Below, in pieces: positions 22,730 to 36,400 of a stretch of DNA of 64,000 nucleotides (positions are counted from its first letter, which is position 1; each line of letters opens with the position of its first letter). The notes beneath the pieces were generated by a model. The model saw only the letters and a list, made by a program, of their open reading frames with translations. It searched no databases and had not been told where the DNA came from. Source of the stretch: Amphibalanus amphitrite (Eukaryota > Arthropoda > Thecostraca > Balanomorpha > Balanidae). The stretch lies in the NCBI RefSeq assembly GCF_019059575.1, contig NW_024881501.1:558001-622000 (forward strand). The letters are read 5' to 3'. Made by a program: the position numbers and the translations under genes.

Positions 22730-23515
22730 GAACAAATTTGGACCCAGCCGACTACAGCGGGATACAATGGGACTCGGCTGGTCCCAGCGGGATAAAGTGG
22801 GCCACTCAGCCGGTCCCAGTGGGACAAAGTGGGACTCAGCCGACTACTAGTGGGACAAATTGGGACTCAACCGACTACAGCGGGACATAGTTGGACTTAG
22901 CCGTCTCCAGCGGGACAAAGTCGGACTCATCCGGTCCCAGCGGGACACAATGGGACTCCGCCGATCCCAGCGGGATAAAGTGGCTGTGGAACTCATCACA
23001 CTAGTTATGTCCCGCTGTAGTCGACTGAGTCTCACTTTGTCCCGCTGTAGTCGGATGAGTCCCACAATGTCCCGCTGTAGTCGGCTTAGTCCCACTTTGT
23101 CCCGCAGGAACTGGCTGAGTCCCACTATGTACCGCTGTAGCCTCGGCTAAATCCCACTATGCCCCGCTGTAGTCGGTTGAGTCCCAATTTGTCCCACTGT
23201 AGTCGGCTGAGTCCCACTTTGTCCCGCTGGGACCGGCTGATTTCCATTTTGTCCCGCTGGGACCGGCCGAGTCCCATTGTGTCCCACTGTAGTCGGATGA
23301 GTCCCACTACCTACGTCCCGCTGGGACCTTACGATTGACCGAGTCCCATTGTGTCCCTCTGGGACCGGCCGAATCCCATTGTGTCCCGCTGGGACCGGCT
23401 GAGTTCCACTTTGTCCCACCGTCAGAGGATCCGACTTTGTCCCGCTGGAGCCGCCTGAAACCCATAATGTCCCGCTGTAGTCGGCTGAGTCTAACTTTGT
23501 CCCGCTGTAGAAAAA
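22730..23515. repeat. ~31-33-bp minisatellite in two opposed orientations
   Basis: From 22730 to about 22985 the unit reads GGGACAAAGTGGGACTCAGC with a CCGACTACAGC or CCGGTCCCAGC spacer. From about 23005 to 23515 the same unit runs on the other strand (CCGCTGTAGTCGGCTGAGTC). The switch point is 22985-23005. Apparent long ORFs here on both strands are artefacts of the repeat. Confidence 0.85.
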
Positions 23516-23664
23516 AGCACAGTGTATATAAATACAGTGGCGGCAAATGCGCTTGGTCACGTGACCAAATCTGCGCGTGCTGTTGTGGCGAGGGCACTTC
23601 CCGAAACTCTGGTGCCAACGGCATCGCGGCGCCCATAGATAATACATGGGGCCTTTTCTTTTCA

Positions 23665-23672
23665 GACCTATC
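23665..23672. repeat. Left target duplication GACCTATC of the large hAT
   Basis: Identical to 47587-47594 on the other side of the element. Confidence 0.75.
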
Positions 23673-23779
23673 CAGTGGCGCAGCCAGGGGGGGGGGGGTC
23701 AGAGGGTCAGCTGACCCCCCCGAAATTTCTGTCAGGGGCCCGCTCTTGCTGAAAGCTTTGGTGAAAAAGTATACATAGC

Positions 23780-23783
23780 GAGG

Positions 23784-23867
<84 letters not shown>

Positions 23868-24012
23868 CAGAGAGACAGAGAGACAGAGAGACAGAGAGAC
23901 AGAGAGACAGAGAGACAGAGAGACAGAGAGACAGAGAGACAGAGAGACAGAGAGACAGAGAGACAGAGAGACAGAGAGACAGAGAGACAGAGAGACAGAG
24001 AGACAGAGAGAC

Positions 24013-24089
<77 letters not shown>

Positions 24090-24699
24090 GAGAGACAGAG
24101 AGAGAGAGACAGAGAGAGAGAGACAGAGAGAGAGAGACAGAGAGAGAGAGACAGAGAGAGAGAGACAGAGAGAGAGAGACAGAGAGAGAGAGACAGAGAG
24201 AGAGAGACAGAGAGAGAGAGACAGAGAGAGAGAGACAGAGAGAGAGAGACAGAGAGAGAGAGAGACAGAGAGAGAGAGAGACAGAGAGAGAGAGACAGAG
24301 AGAGAGAGACAGAGAGAGAGACAGAGAGAGAGACAGAGAGAGAGAGACAGAGAGAGAGAGACAGAGAGAGAGAGACAGAGAGAGAGAGACAGAGAGAGAG
24401 AGACAGAGAGAGAGAGACAGAGAGAGAGAGACAGAGAGAGAGAGACAGAGAGAGAGAGACAGAGAGAGAGAGACAGAGAGAGAGACAGAGAGAGAGAGAC
24501 AGAGAGAGAGAGACAGAGAGAGAGAGACAGAGAGAGAGACAGAGAGAGAGAGAGACAGAGAGAGAGAGACAGAGAGAGAGAGACAGAGAGAGAGAGACAG
24601 AGAGAGAGACAGAGAGAGAGACAGAGAGAGAGAGACAGAGAGAGAGAGAGACAGAGAGAGAGAGAGACAGAGAGAGAGAGAGACAGAGAGAGAGAGACA

Positions 24700-24733
<34 letters not shown>
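23780..24733. repeat. GA/GACA microsatellite, mainly (AGAGAGAC)n
   Basis: It begins as pure (AG)n, passes through a run of 8-bp AGAGAGAC-type units (AGAGACAG phase), then 10-bp AGAGAGAGAC units and mixed lengths, and ends at AGAGG. The 501-codon minus-strand ORF across it (Ser/Leu/Cys/Val only) is a repeat artefact. It lies in the left part of the large hAT. Confidence 0.95.
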
Positions 24734-24734
<1 letters not shown>

Positions 24735-25609
24735 GCCTACCCGTTCACCCGGGGGCCCGGCCCCATCCACCCGGGGGCCCGAGCCCCATCCACCCAGGGG
24801 CCCGGGCCCCATTCACCCAGGGGCCCGGGCCCCATTCACCCGGGGGCCCGGGCCCCGTCCACCCAGGGGCCCGGGCCCCATCCACCCGGGGGCCCGGGCC
24901 CCGTCCAACCGGGGGCCCGGGGGCGGGCTCCATCCAACCGGGCCCCGGGCCCCGTCCACCCAGGGGCCCGGCCCATCCACCCGGGGGCCCGGGCACCGTC
25001 CAACCGGGGGCCCGGGGGCGGGCTCCATCCACCCGGGACCAGGGCCCCGTCCACCCAGGAGCCCGGGCCCCGTCCACCCAGGGGCCCGGGCCCCATCCAT
25101 CCGGGGCCCGGGCCCCATCCACCCGGGGGCCCGGCCCCATCCATCCGGGTTCCGGGCCCCGTCCACTTGGGGGCCCGGACCTCGTCCACCCAGGGGTCCG
25201 GGCCCCATCCACCCGGGGGCCCGGGTACCGTCCAACCGGGGGCCCGGGGGCGGGCTCCATCCACCCGGGACCAGGGCCCCGTCCACCCGGGGGCCCGGGC
25301 CCCATTCACCCGGGGGCCCGGCCCCATCCACCCGGGGCCCGGGCCCCGTCCACTTGGGGGCCCGGACCTCGTCCACCCAGGGGTCCGGGCCCCATCCACC
25401 CGGGGGCCCGGGCACCGTCCAACCGGGGACCCGGGCCCCATTCACCCGGGGGCCCGGGCCCCATTCACCCGGGGACCCGGGCCCCATTCACCCGGGGGCC
25501 CGGGCCCCATCCACCCTGGGGCCCGGGCCCCGTCCACTTGGGGGCCCGGACCTCGTCCACTCAGCCAGGGGTCCGAGCGGCGAGCCCCATCCATCCGGGG
25601 GCCCGGGCA
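24735..25609. repeat. GC-rich minisatellite (GGGGGCCCGGGCCCC units), left block
   Basis: Units of roughly 20-40 bp combine a palindromic GGGGCCCGGGCCCC core with CATCCACC, CATTCACC or CGTCCACC spacers. All frames on both strands are open for long distances because of the repeat (Pro/Gly/Arg/Trp-rich), so I do not call these as genes. The array continues in the same orientation at 40748-40925 and is split by the MULE. Confidence 0.9.
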
Positions 25610-25965
25610 GCAAATTTACAAACTGTATACACGTCTTCGGAGACCGAGCCGTGACGTCATGCCAATGGGCGGAGTCTTCGGAGACCGAGCCGTGACGTCA
25701 TGCCAATGGGCGGAGTGAAAGGCTGTAGCGGCGCTTGGCAGGTGACGTCAAGTGCAGGGGCGGAGCGGAAGACTCGCGGATCGTGGAGCTTACCTACTCG
25801 ATGAGAAATTGTAATGTTGTGTTGAATATTTACAACTAGCTAAAACCCCTGATCTTGTTTGGGAAAATAGTTCATCCGAAAGACCAAGTTATACTTACGA
25901 TAGCATAATTGGTAAACACAGTTGCCTGCAAAGTTTGAATGTCAATCAGAGCAATCGTCTACCAA

Positions 25966-26037
25966 TCGCCTGTGGCCAAGTGGCTATGATCCTCGCACGT
26001 CACCTAGAGGAGCCGAGTTCGATTCTCGGGGCGGCGA
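25966..26037 (+). other. tRNA-like sequence (pseudo-tRNA or SINE head)
   Basis: CCTGTGGCCAAGTGGC resembles an A box and GAGTTCGATTCTC a B box. CGCC near the start can pair with GGCG near the end, and TCCTC/GAGGA form an anticodon-like stem with an oversized 12-base loop. Likely a degenerate tRNA or tRNA-derived SINE inside the MULE 3' region. Confidence 0.4.
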
Positions 26038-26477
26038 GTTTTTCTCATGAGCTCCGACGTCTAATTGAACGGTTTTACGTAAGCCTATAAGTAATATAAA
26101 GCAAACCCCTCTTATTGACGAACGCGGTTGGCGGCTCACACGCATGTTGCAGGTCAGAGTGGGTGGTATGAAGCGACGCGTCTCGACCGTCTCCGTGTTG
26201 TTTGCTAGGTGTGCACGCTGTCAGTGCACGGGTTTTGTGCATTTCGCCGAAAATCATTCTGGATTCTAATGAAATCGGACGTCTAAATAGGCCGACTCGG
26301 CGGCGCTCTGAACGGCAGACGGCTTAAAAGATCAACTTGAAACTTATACGCCCGTCTAGCGGCATCGATTTTGGCGAGGCACTTTTCGGATCTCTAACTA
26401 TGCTCCAAAATGCCGAAAAACGTCGGGAAATTGGTGAAAATTGCATATCCGAAACATGACAACACACAAACACCGAA

Positions 26478-27438
26478 TCAGTGCCCTGCTCCATGCGACT
26501 TAGCATTGGCCACATTGGCTGCCACGCTGGCAGCTAGACATCTGCGCCGTTTGACTGGCTTCCCTGGGAGACTGTCGGGGCGGCGACCTTTCCCCAGGCG
26601 TGCTGCACCACGGACCTGTCCTTCAGCCCGCCGGCTTATTGAACTGGGCTGGACACGAATTTTCCCCCTTCCGGCTCCGCCCCGATATGCACAGCCAGCT
26701 CCAGGCTCTGCCGAGTGCAGGAGGCTGTTGAGATCCGAGCTGGACTTCACGGTGTTCAAACGATGCGTGGCTCTGGCTAGGGCTTCATCTGTCAGGCCAT
26801 CACCATACGCCGCTATGGCTTTGTTGAAAGCCTCGTGGTATGCAGCGACTGCTGCAGGCGTAGGGTGTTCCTCACCCGAGTCGGAGCCGGAAGATGGGCC
26901 TTCCACCGGCCCCTGGAACTCCTCTTCGTCATCCCACGTCGGATCTGTGGGCTGTCTGGACGTAGATGGATTCGATTGATCTTCGGGGGGCAGCTGCTTC
27001 TCGCCGGCAGCAGGAGCTGTTCGGACGTGGATGTCCGAGAAGAACGCTTGTGGTGGCGCCTCTGACTCTCCGACGGCAAGGCACATGAGCCAGCGGCGCT
27101 TCTCCGGCGTGGCAAGTATCTCCTGTGGAAGAGACACCATACCGACCATTCGTGCGCATGCCACCTGGTGCTTACACGCCGCGCCCGTTTCTCCCTTGAC
27201 ACAAGTGCACATGCCTATTGAAATGTCTACGTCGTACTGGATGCTGGGATCCGCGTCGCTACGCACTCGAAAGCTGTTTGTGTCGATCACTGTGATGTTC
27301 TCCTCTGGGACGGTAGATGAGTCCAGTCGCTTGGAGCGCCGACGACCCAGCGCAACGTCAATCAGCCGCTGTTGGATGTAGCCACTGTAGATGTCAGCCA
27401 TGACCATAACCAGCTGGCAGGCGTTCCGCGCCTTGCAC
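26478..27438 (-). CDS. MULE transposase exon 6 with SWIM domain
   Basis: It begins after TGTTTCAG with CKARNACQLVMVMADIYSG. The SWIM finger follows (CTCVKGETGAACKHQVACAR), then an acidic, proline-rich spacer and a basic C-terminal segment (GKPVKRRR) that could be a nuclear localisation signal. Stop at 26478-26480, about 870 bp inside the left TIR. Confidence 0.8.
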
Positions 27439-30400
27439 CTGAAACAGGATCAATTTTATTGCAAAACCGGATCGATCTCTACGGCTGATGAAATATGGGT
27501 ATAAACTATAAATTCATACAAGTGAAGGTTTGAAGTCAGGTCAATATTTCTTTATAATAAATGCTTTATAATCCAATTAGTGGGTATAATGTTGTTCCCT
27601 CAGGAACTGTTCACGTGGCACGACATCAAAGTTTTATGTGAGATGATATCACTTAACTTGACCTGGTGACCTGACCTACCACAACAATTTTAACCAAGGT
27701 GTAAAAACATCCGTTCGTGCAAAATTTGGGGGTGCTGCACAACACCGTTTCTCGCTGTCGTAAAAAGCATGGTGAGTGTTTACCCCCGCTCTCCCCCTAA
27801 CAGTGCGGAGGTTAACAGCATATTCCCTGAAAAAAAAATGTGCCAGTGGTCAATGGATAGGGACTCACTTTCCGTATCCGAACGCCGCAATCCGCTTAAA
27901 AAAAACTTTCAATCGCTCACAAGCTCCAATTAAATAACTTCAAATTACCTGTCAAGGACCACGTCTTTGATGATGTTCATGGTGGCTTCGGCGTGGTTGT
28001 TTGTGTGGTTTCCACGAAGTAGTGCTCCGCTCCGGAACCCGATAGCCCACTCTGTGCGGCGCTCCACCAGGCTCTCCAGATACCTGCAGGTCATTCAGAG
28101 AGATTCCTGTCAGAGAAACCTGCGATTATCCACATTCTGGCGTTAAGGATTTAGGCTTATGCATATGCAACGTCACATTCGATTCTTTTGGATTAGTTAT
28201 AGGAATGTAAAATACACCAGAATCCATAGACAACACGCATATTGCGGCGGGGGGGGGGGGGGTTATTACCGCACCTCTCTCTGTTTTCGTTAATAGTAAC
28301 ACGCGCACTGCAGGGGGATCTGAGCCTGACACGAACTGCAGGGGAGGGGCGAAAAGCTATTGAGATTTCGAAAACGGTGCAACGTAGCGACAAGCCCAAA
28401 ACGGCGTTGGATAGGTGGAAATATTATCTAGAGGAAATACACTGGGCCATTTTGGTCTCAGGTCGAAAATGAGGTCACTAGAGGTCACCGAAGTCAAATA
28501 TGTTACGATTTTCATAACGTAAATGTCGCAGTAGTTTTTCTGCAAGAACTTCTGTTCCCGAAGTGACAGAGGAACGATTCAAATGTCGTTGTTCTTAGCT
28601 CTTCAAGGCGCGTCGAATGATATATATTTAATATGGCTTCGAACGGTCAACTAGACTTCAGGTTAAACCTTTGACCTCAGGCACAGACTTCTCTATAAAG
28701 AGAAGAGAAGTCTTTATAGAGAAGTCTGTGCCTCGGGTCAAGGTCATGACCTGACCACCCAAATGGGTAATACTGCATATCAGTGGATCCTTGTCGACGA
28801 GACAAACACACTGAGCGTTGTTTGGAGGCTCTATCTTTATTTAGTCAAAAGTTATTGCAGAGAAACTGTTGGCGATCTCAGGTGACCTCGGATGACCTAA
28901 GGAACACCTTCCAAAGGTCACAGGTGATATGTGTCGGTAAAATCACCAAAGGGGACCTGTAATAGCATGATCCTGAGGATATTGAAGTCATTGGATGGCA
29001 TTCAGAGTAAGTTGAAATTTCTCCCATTGACTTAAAATGGGAGGTCGTGAAGTTGATCTGACCTCAGGTGACAAATACCGATCGCTCAATGTAGCTTTGG
29101 TGCAAGTTCAAATATCTTTGGAGGTGGGGTCTCTAACCTGACCTGGTGACCTGACCTTAGATCACCTGGGGTCAAAATTTTCACACAATGTGCATTGTGC
29201 GATGGGAGAACAGGTATTCAAAATTTGGCGGCGCTGCGCGCCGCCACGTTTTCTATGGATCTGAAAAACGCAAGGGGGTTCAACCCCCTTCCCCAGCAGA
29301 GCGCGGGTTAATGCGGATCGAGCGATATACGCTTAAAATGACCTATTTGGATCAAGCATCGCCTATTTGACCTCGTGAAGCCTTAACACAAGGCCTCATT
29401 TTCAAATTCACCTTTGGAGTTCAAGTTATTTGTGGCTGAACGCGTCTCTAATATCGAACGAAAAAAAAAAACGATGGTGTGTGAATAGCTCCTCTGTCTT
29501 TTCTGGAACAAAATTAATTGTAGAAACCCAATGTACGTAAATCTGTCATTAATCTGCCATTACATATGACCTCTGGAGGCTAAACTGATGACCTGAGTTC
29601 AAATTGTCGCTATTTTTGTCGCTATATTCTAGTTCACTGAATGTCGAGCCGTAACAATATCGACATATTTTGAATTTGGTGACCTTTGGAAGCTCTGGTG
29701 AACATATTATTGACCTGAAAAGCAAATGGCCTTAGCATTTACGCTATTTTATGATCGTATATGCAAAGTATTCAAAATGAACTGTTGAATGTGAATGAAC
29801 CAACCTTGCGAAGCCCTCATGTGCGACATCTACGCCATCCAGGATCAGCTGAAAGGCATCTGGAGACGGTGCGTACACGAGCTGCTTCATGATGGCCATG
29901 TAGCGTTGGCGGTCCTGTTTTGGTACACCATGGCGACTGTCCAGGACCCACCGCCACACCTGTTGCAGCACATGAAAGATGCATAGGTACTGGGCTGACT
30001 CTGGCCACACCTTCCGCAGTGCACCCCTCTCTGCGTCACAGTTGTCCGTCATGAAGCACTCGGGGTGTTGTCGACCGTAGAACGCCTTCTCTCCCAGTGC
30101 CTTCTTCAGCAGCTCGAAGCCTGCAAACAAAGAGTTCGTAGACGTTGCCAACACATGCCAGTGTCCATTATCTTCACGTTACACACATATTGTATACGGG
30201 TATGGTAAGCAAACAAGACACTTATAATGTAAATTATAGATATATTATTGCTGTGGATAAATCGTAAGATGGTAAAACATTTTTGATGTCGCATGTGCAC
30301 AATGGTCAATGATGAATTGAATCGAAAGTGGTGATACCGAAAGAGACGGGGTCTCACGATTCTAGCACGCCGCAATCAGAAAATTGTCTGAGGTTGCCAC

Positions 30401-33400
30401 AAATTATACATACTATTTATACATACTACTGAGATTACACAAAAAAAAACTACTAATAAGTACTTATGTAACAAACATGAATCGTCAATTACACATCGTG
30501 AACATACCTTTGGTAAGGTGAGCCTCGTCCTGTGAGGACGTCAACACAATCCCCAGAGGCAGCGCTCCCATGGGGGTGGCGCACAGCAGCGGTATCACGG
30601 CCGTGTTGAGGCGATCGACAGACGCCGTCGCGTCGACGAACACGACCTCGCCTGCGGTGACCTAAGGTCAGGGCATTTTTGGAATCACCATTATAAGTCA
30701 ATGGGAGAACTTTCAACTTCCTCTGAATGCCACCTGATCCACTCAATATGCTCAGGATCATGGTATTACAGGTCCCTGGTGGTCATTATACCGAAAGATG
30801 TCATCGGTGACCTTTGTAAAGTGTCCCCAGTTCATCCGTGGTCACCTGAGGTCACCAGCGGTTTTCTGCCATAACTTTTTATTGAATAGAGATAGAGACT
30901 CCGTTCGACGTTTATCGTGTTTGTCTCGTCAATGCGCATCAAATGATATGCAACATGACCTATTTCGGTCAGGTCATGACCTTGACCTGAGGTCAAATTT
31001 TCAACTTGACCTTTCGAGGTCATGTTATATATCATTCGATGCGCCTTGACGACCTAAGAACGATGGTGTTCGAGTCGATTCTCTATCTTGTCTGAAGAAA
31101 AAGTTTTTCAAGAAAAACTATCAGAAGTAAAAACGAACATTTTTTCTCCGGTGACCTCTGGTGACCTAGTTCGACTGGTGGCGAAGTTGGTTGACCTGAT
31201 CGAAAAAATGACCGAAGTAGTTTCGTAAGCATTTTTGATGAGCTTTCGAATGTTTTCTTTTCGTTTTTCTCTACGACCAATACCGGCTGAGATAGAGGGG
31301 GATGTTCAAACACCCCCCCACACCCCCACACCCCCACAGTAGGTGATGGAAAATCTAGAGTGCCAGTGGGGCGCGGGTTAACACGCGCACTGCAGGGGGT
31401 GTTTTCAACCCCCCCCCCCTCCCCTGTGGTTTTTCGAAGATCGCGAGAGCCGCCAAATTTTGCATACCTGTTTTCCCAACTTTTGCACACATTGTGTAAA
31501 AAATTGACCCCAGCTGACCTATGGTCAGGTCACCAGGTCAGGTCAAGTGACCCTACCTCAGAACGTAAATTTCGAAGTTTGCAATCCCACCAAGCCCACA
31601 GTTGTTGAGATAGGATCTTGACACCCGCAGGAAATAGTAAAGGCGTCACGAGCTACAACTTGTAAATCTCGGAATTCTTATATCGATGACCAAAGGTAAG
31701 GTCATTTTTGCGACCGACCCATTATAAGTCAATGGGAGAACTTTCAACTTACTCTGAATGCCATCCTATGACTTCAATATGCTCAGGATGATAGTATTAC
31801 AGGTCCCTGTTGGTGATTTCGCCGAAACATATCACTTGTGACCTTTGGAAGGTGATCTCCAGGTCATCTGAGGTCACCTGAGGTCACCAACGGTTTTTTT
31901 CAATAACTTTTAATTGAATAGAGATAGAGACTCCGTTCGACGTTTATCGTGTTTGTCTCGTCAATGCAGATCGAAAGATGCGCAACATGACCTATTTCGG
32001 TCAGGTCATGACCTTGACCTGAGGTCAAAGATAACATCTTGACCTATCGAATGCCGTTTACTGCTTGACGCTGCGTTGCGCCGTTTTCGAGATCTCAGGG
32101 GGGGGGGTGTTTTCACCCCCCCCCCCCTGCAGTTCGTGTTCGGCTCAGACCCGCTGCAGTGCGCGTGTTAATCCTCGCCCGCAAGCACATAGAATCTCCA
32201 GGGAATTTCGCATTGCTGGATGCCACTGGTTGGCCTTTGCCCTTATTTGTGGGTACCAGTCGCTGCGGCTAATGACAAGCAGCATGGTCCTTTTTTCGCA
32301 ACGCTCTAGCTTTACAAGGAGCGAAATGGTGAGGGTGGGGGTCGTACCAACCCTCCCCCTGGCATGGCGAAGGTGTAAAAAAGTGATAGGTTGGTATGGC
32401 CAGTACTGCGGAGTCAGAGTCGGAGTCGGAGTCTGCCGGAGTCGGAGTCGGTAATTTTTTATCGACCGGAGTCTGAGCAGGAGTCGGAGTCGATTTTTGC
32501 GGACCGGTGTCGGAGTCGGAGTCACTGAAATTCGGTCGACTCCGCAGCACTGGGTATGGCGTGGGATACACGATTCCCTGTTCTAGGATGACGAAATAGC
32601 ATGTGCGGGCGAGGGCTAAGGTAGTCTGTCACTATAGGACAACTATAGGCAGATTTTCACCATCCTTACCTCCTCTGAAGTAATCGTGGAACGCAGCTTC
32701 GACGGAGGGAAGAACCCGGAGTTCCTTGAGAGATGCTGCGCTGGTTGTCTCGTGGTTGTGGCTGCCGCTGATGGCGATGAAGCACGGTGACATGGCAAGC
32801 ATCTCGTCGTCTTTCACCTTGCGGGCAGTCTGGTGCCTCACTTGCACCAGCATCTTTAGAGGGCATCTGTGGAAGAAATTGTGATGTTAGAAATTTGTAT
32901 TTTCTCTTCCTCTGACATGAAGTCAGATGGGTCACGTGACCTTTAGGTATCAGTCATTGGGAAATCAAACCCAGCGATGCCGGACAGTTACTTAGGGAGA
33001 TGGGAAATAACTTGCTGAGACCTTTTGCTGTTTTTTTTCTGTTTATATTTTCAGTCAGAGCGAGTGAACTTCTCCGAGTTGGCAGCGATACCTATACATT
33101 TCTTTTTTCGGTTGTGTAGAGGTCAGATAATGACGCCACATGTCAGTGACCTGACCTGACCTGGAGTCAATTTTGGCACTTGAAAGTCTGTTCCCGAAGT
33201 GACAGAGGAACGATTCAAATGTCGTTGTTCTTAGCTCTTCAAGGCGCGTCGAATGATATATATTTAATATGGCTTCGAACGGTCAACTAGACTTCAGGTT
33301 AAACCTTTGACCTCAGGCACAGACTTCTCTATAAAGAGAAGAGAAGTCTTTATAGAGAAGTCTGTGCCTCGGGTCAAGGTCATGACCTGACCACCCAAAT

Positions 33401-36400
33401 GGGTAATACTGCATATCAGTGGATCCTTGTCGACGAGACAAACACACTGAGCGTTGTTTGGAGGCTCTATCTTTATTTAGTCAAAAGTTATTGCATAGAA
33501 ACTGTTGGCGATCTCAGGTGACCTCGGATGACCTAAGGAACACCTTCCAAAGGTCACAGGTGATATGTGTCGGTAAAATCACCAAAGGGGACCTGTAATA
33601 GCATGATCCTGAGGATATTGAAGTCATTGGATGGCATTCAGAGTAAGTTGAAATTTCTCCCATTGACTTAAAATGGGAGGTCGTGAAGTTGATCTGACCT
33701 CAGGTGACAAATACCGATCGCTCAATGTAGCTTTGGTGCAAGTTCAAATATCTTTGGAGGTGGGGTCTCTAACCTGACCTGGTGACCTGACCTTAGATCA
33801 CCTGGGGTCAAAATTTTCACACAATGTGCATTGTGCGATGGGAGAACAGGTATTCAAAATTTGGCGGCGCTGCGCGCCGCCACGTTTTCTATGGATCTGA
33901 AAAACGCAAGGGGGTTCAACCCCCTTCCCCAGCAGAGCGCGGGTTAATGCGGATCGAGCGATATACGCTTAAAATGACCTATTTGGATCAAGCATCGCCT
34001 ATTTGACCTCGTGAAGCCTTAACACAAGGCCTCATTTTCAAATTCACCTTTGGAGTTCAAGTTATTTGTGGCTGAACGCGTCTCTAATATCGAACGAAAA
34101 AAAAAAACGATGGTGTGTGAATAGCTCCTCTGTCTTTTCTGGAACAAAATTAATTGTAGAAACCCAATGTACGTAAATCTGTCATTAATCTGCCATTACA
34201 TATGACCTCTGGAGGCTAAACTGATGACCTGAGTTCAAATTGTCGCTATTTTTGTCGCTATATTCTAGTTCACTGAATGTCGAGCCGTAACAATATCGAC
34301 ATATTTTGAATTTGGTGACCTTTGGAAGCTCTGGTGAACATATTATTGACCTGAAAAGCAAATGGCCTTAGCATTTACGCTATTTTATGATCGTATATGC
34401 AAAGTATTCAAAATGAACTGTTGAATGTGAATGAACCAACCTTGCGAAGCCCTCATGTGCGACATCTACGCCATCCAGGATCAGCTGAAAGGCATCTGGA
34501 GACGGTGCGTACACGAGCTGCTTCATGATGGCCATGTAGCGTTGGCGGTCCTGTTTTGGTACACCATGGCGACTGTCCAGGACCCACCGCCACACCTGTT
34601 GCAGCACATGAAAGATGCATAGGTACTGGGCTGACTCTGGCCACACCTTCCGCAGTGCACCCCTCTCTGCGTCACAGTTGTCCGTCATGAAGCACTCGGG
34701 GTGTTGTCGACCGTAGAACGCCTTCTCTCCCAGTGCCTTCTTCAGCAGCTCGAAGCCTGCAAACAAAGAGTTCGTAGACGTTGCCAACACATGCCAGTGT
34801 CCATTATCTTCACGTTACACACATATTGTATACGGGTATGGTAAGCAAACAAGACACTTATAATGTAAATTATAGATATATTATTGCTGTGGATAAATCG
34901 TAAGATGGTAAAACATTTTTGATGTCGCATGTGCACAATGGTCAATGATGAATTGAATCGAAAGTGGTGATACCGAAAGAGACGGGGTCTCACGATTCTA
35001 GCACGCCGCAATCAGAAAATTGTCTGAGGTTGCCACAAATTATACATACTATTTATACATACTACTGAGATTACACAAAAAAAAACTACTAATAAGTACT
35101 TATGTAACAAACATGAATCGTCAATTACACATCGTGAACATACCTTTGGTAAGGTGAGCCTCGTCCTGTGAGGACGTCAACACAATCCCCAGAGGCAGCG
35201 CTCCCATGGGGGTGGCGCACAGCAGCGGTATCACGGCCGTGTTGAGGCGATCGACAGACGCCGTCGCGTCGACGAACACGACCTCGCCTGCTTCGCGGAG
35301 CTCGTGCACACGTGCCATCAGCGGTGTGACGAGTGCCACACAGAACGACCCGTTAGCGCCCACTTCGACTTCAACGACGTTGTCGGTGTTGTTGGCGAAG
35401 TTCTCGAGCGCGGCAAACATGTCGGAGTCGTTCCAGCCGCCGACCGTGCTCTTCAGCCACTTGTTGTGTATGTGTATCACAGCTCGGGCGGTGGGGTTGG
35501 TGTCGGCTCTGGCTCTTTCGACCCACACGTCCGCCGCCAAGTCCAGCTTCAGCTGGTGATGTCGCGAGGCTGCGGCCGGTCCCATGCCTGTAAATAGATG
35601 TATTTATTGTTTAGTCAACGATAAATAGAAAGGTCATTATTGCATCGGTCACGACAGCCCATAAGCAGATTGACTTATTTCAATGGACTGCACAGCAAAA
35701 TTCATCTTAACCCGCGCCCAACTGTGGGGGGTGTTTGAACATCCCCCCGCCCTGCGTTTTTTTAGGATTGTGAGAAAACGGCGGCGCGCAGCGCCGCCAA
35801 ATTTGGTCTACCTTTTCGTCCAGCCTTTCTACACCTTGTGTTATTTTTTTGCGTTTGGGTCAGGTCAGGTCAGGTCGCCAGGTCAGGTCAAGTGACCCCA
35901 CCTCCGAAAAACTTTCAAACTGCATCAGGGTCACAGTAGTGGAGAGAAAGATTTGAAACTTTCAGGATTTGGTATACTACCAAGTACCTACAACTTGTAT
36001 ATCTCCGAATTTTTATACCGGTGACCTAAGGTCAGGGCATTTTTGGAATCACCATTATAAGTCAATGGGAGAACTTTCAACTTCCTCTGAATGCCACCTG
36101 ATCCACTCAATATGCTCAGGATCATGGTATTACAGGTCCCTGGTGGTCATTATACCGAAAGATGTCATCGGTGACCTTTGTAAAGTGTCCCCAGTTCATC
36201 CGTGGTCACCTGAGGTCACCAGCGGTTTTCTGCCATAACTTTTTATTGAATAGAGATAGAGACTCCGTTCGACGTTTATCGTGTTTGTCTCGTCAATGCG
36301 CATCAAATGATATGCAACATGACCTATTTCGGTCAGGTCATGACCTTGACCTGAGGTCAAATTTTCAACTTGACCTTTCGAGGTCATGTTATATATCATT

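Larger units (their letters stand above)
28551..33186. repeat. Tandem duplication within the MULE, copy A (4636 bp)
   Basis: Starts at TCTGTTCCCGAAGTGACAG and ends at TTTTGGCACTTGAAAG. It is followed directly by copy B starting with the same sequence. The copies differ by only scattered single bases and homopolymer lengths, plus one 728-bp deletion in copy A at 30657/30658. Exons 2-4 are included. Confidence 0.9.

Noticed and set aside
23307..24812. 501-codon minus-strand ORF of Ser/Leu/Cys/Val
   Set aside because: It is the translation of the AGAGAGAC microsatellite plus flanks; the composition reflects the repeat and nothing else.
24745..25718. Several 100-220-codon Pro/Gly-rich ORFs on both strands
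   Set aside because: Overlapping open frames on both strands through the GC-rich minisatellite, caused by absence of stop-forming AT bases.
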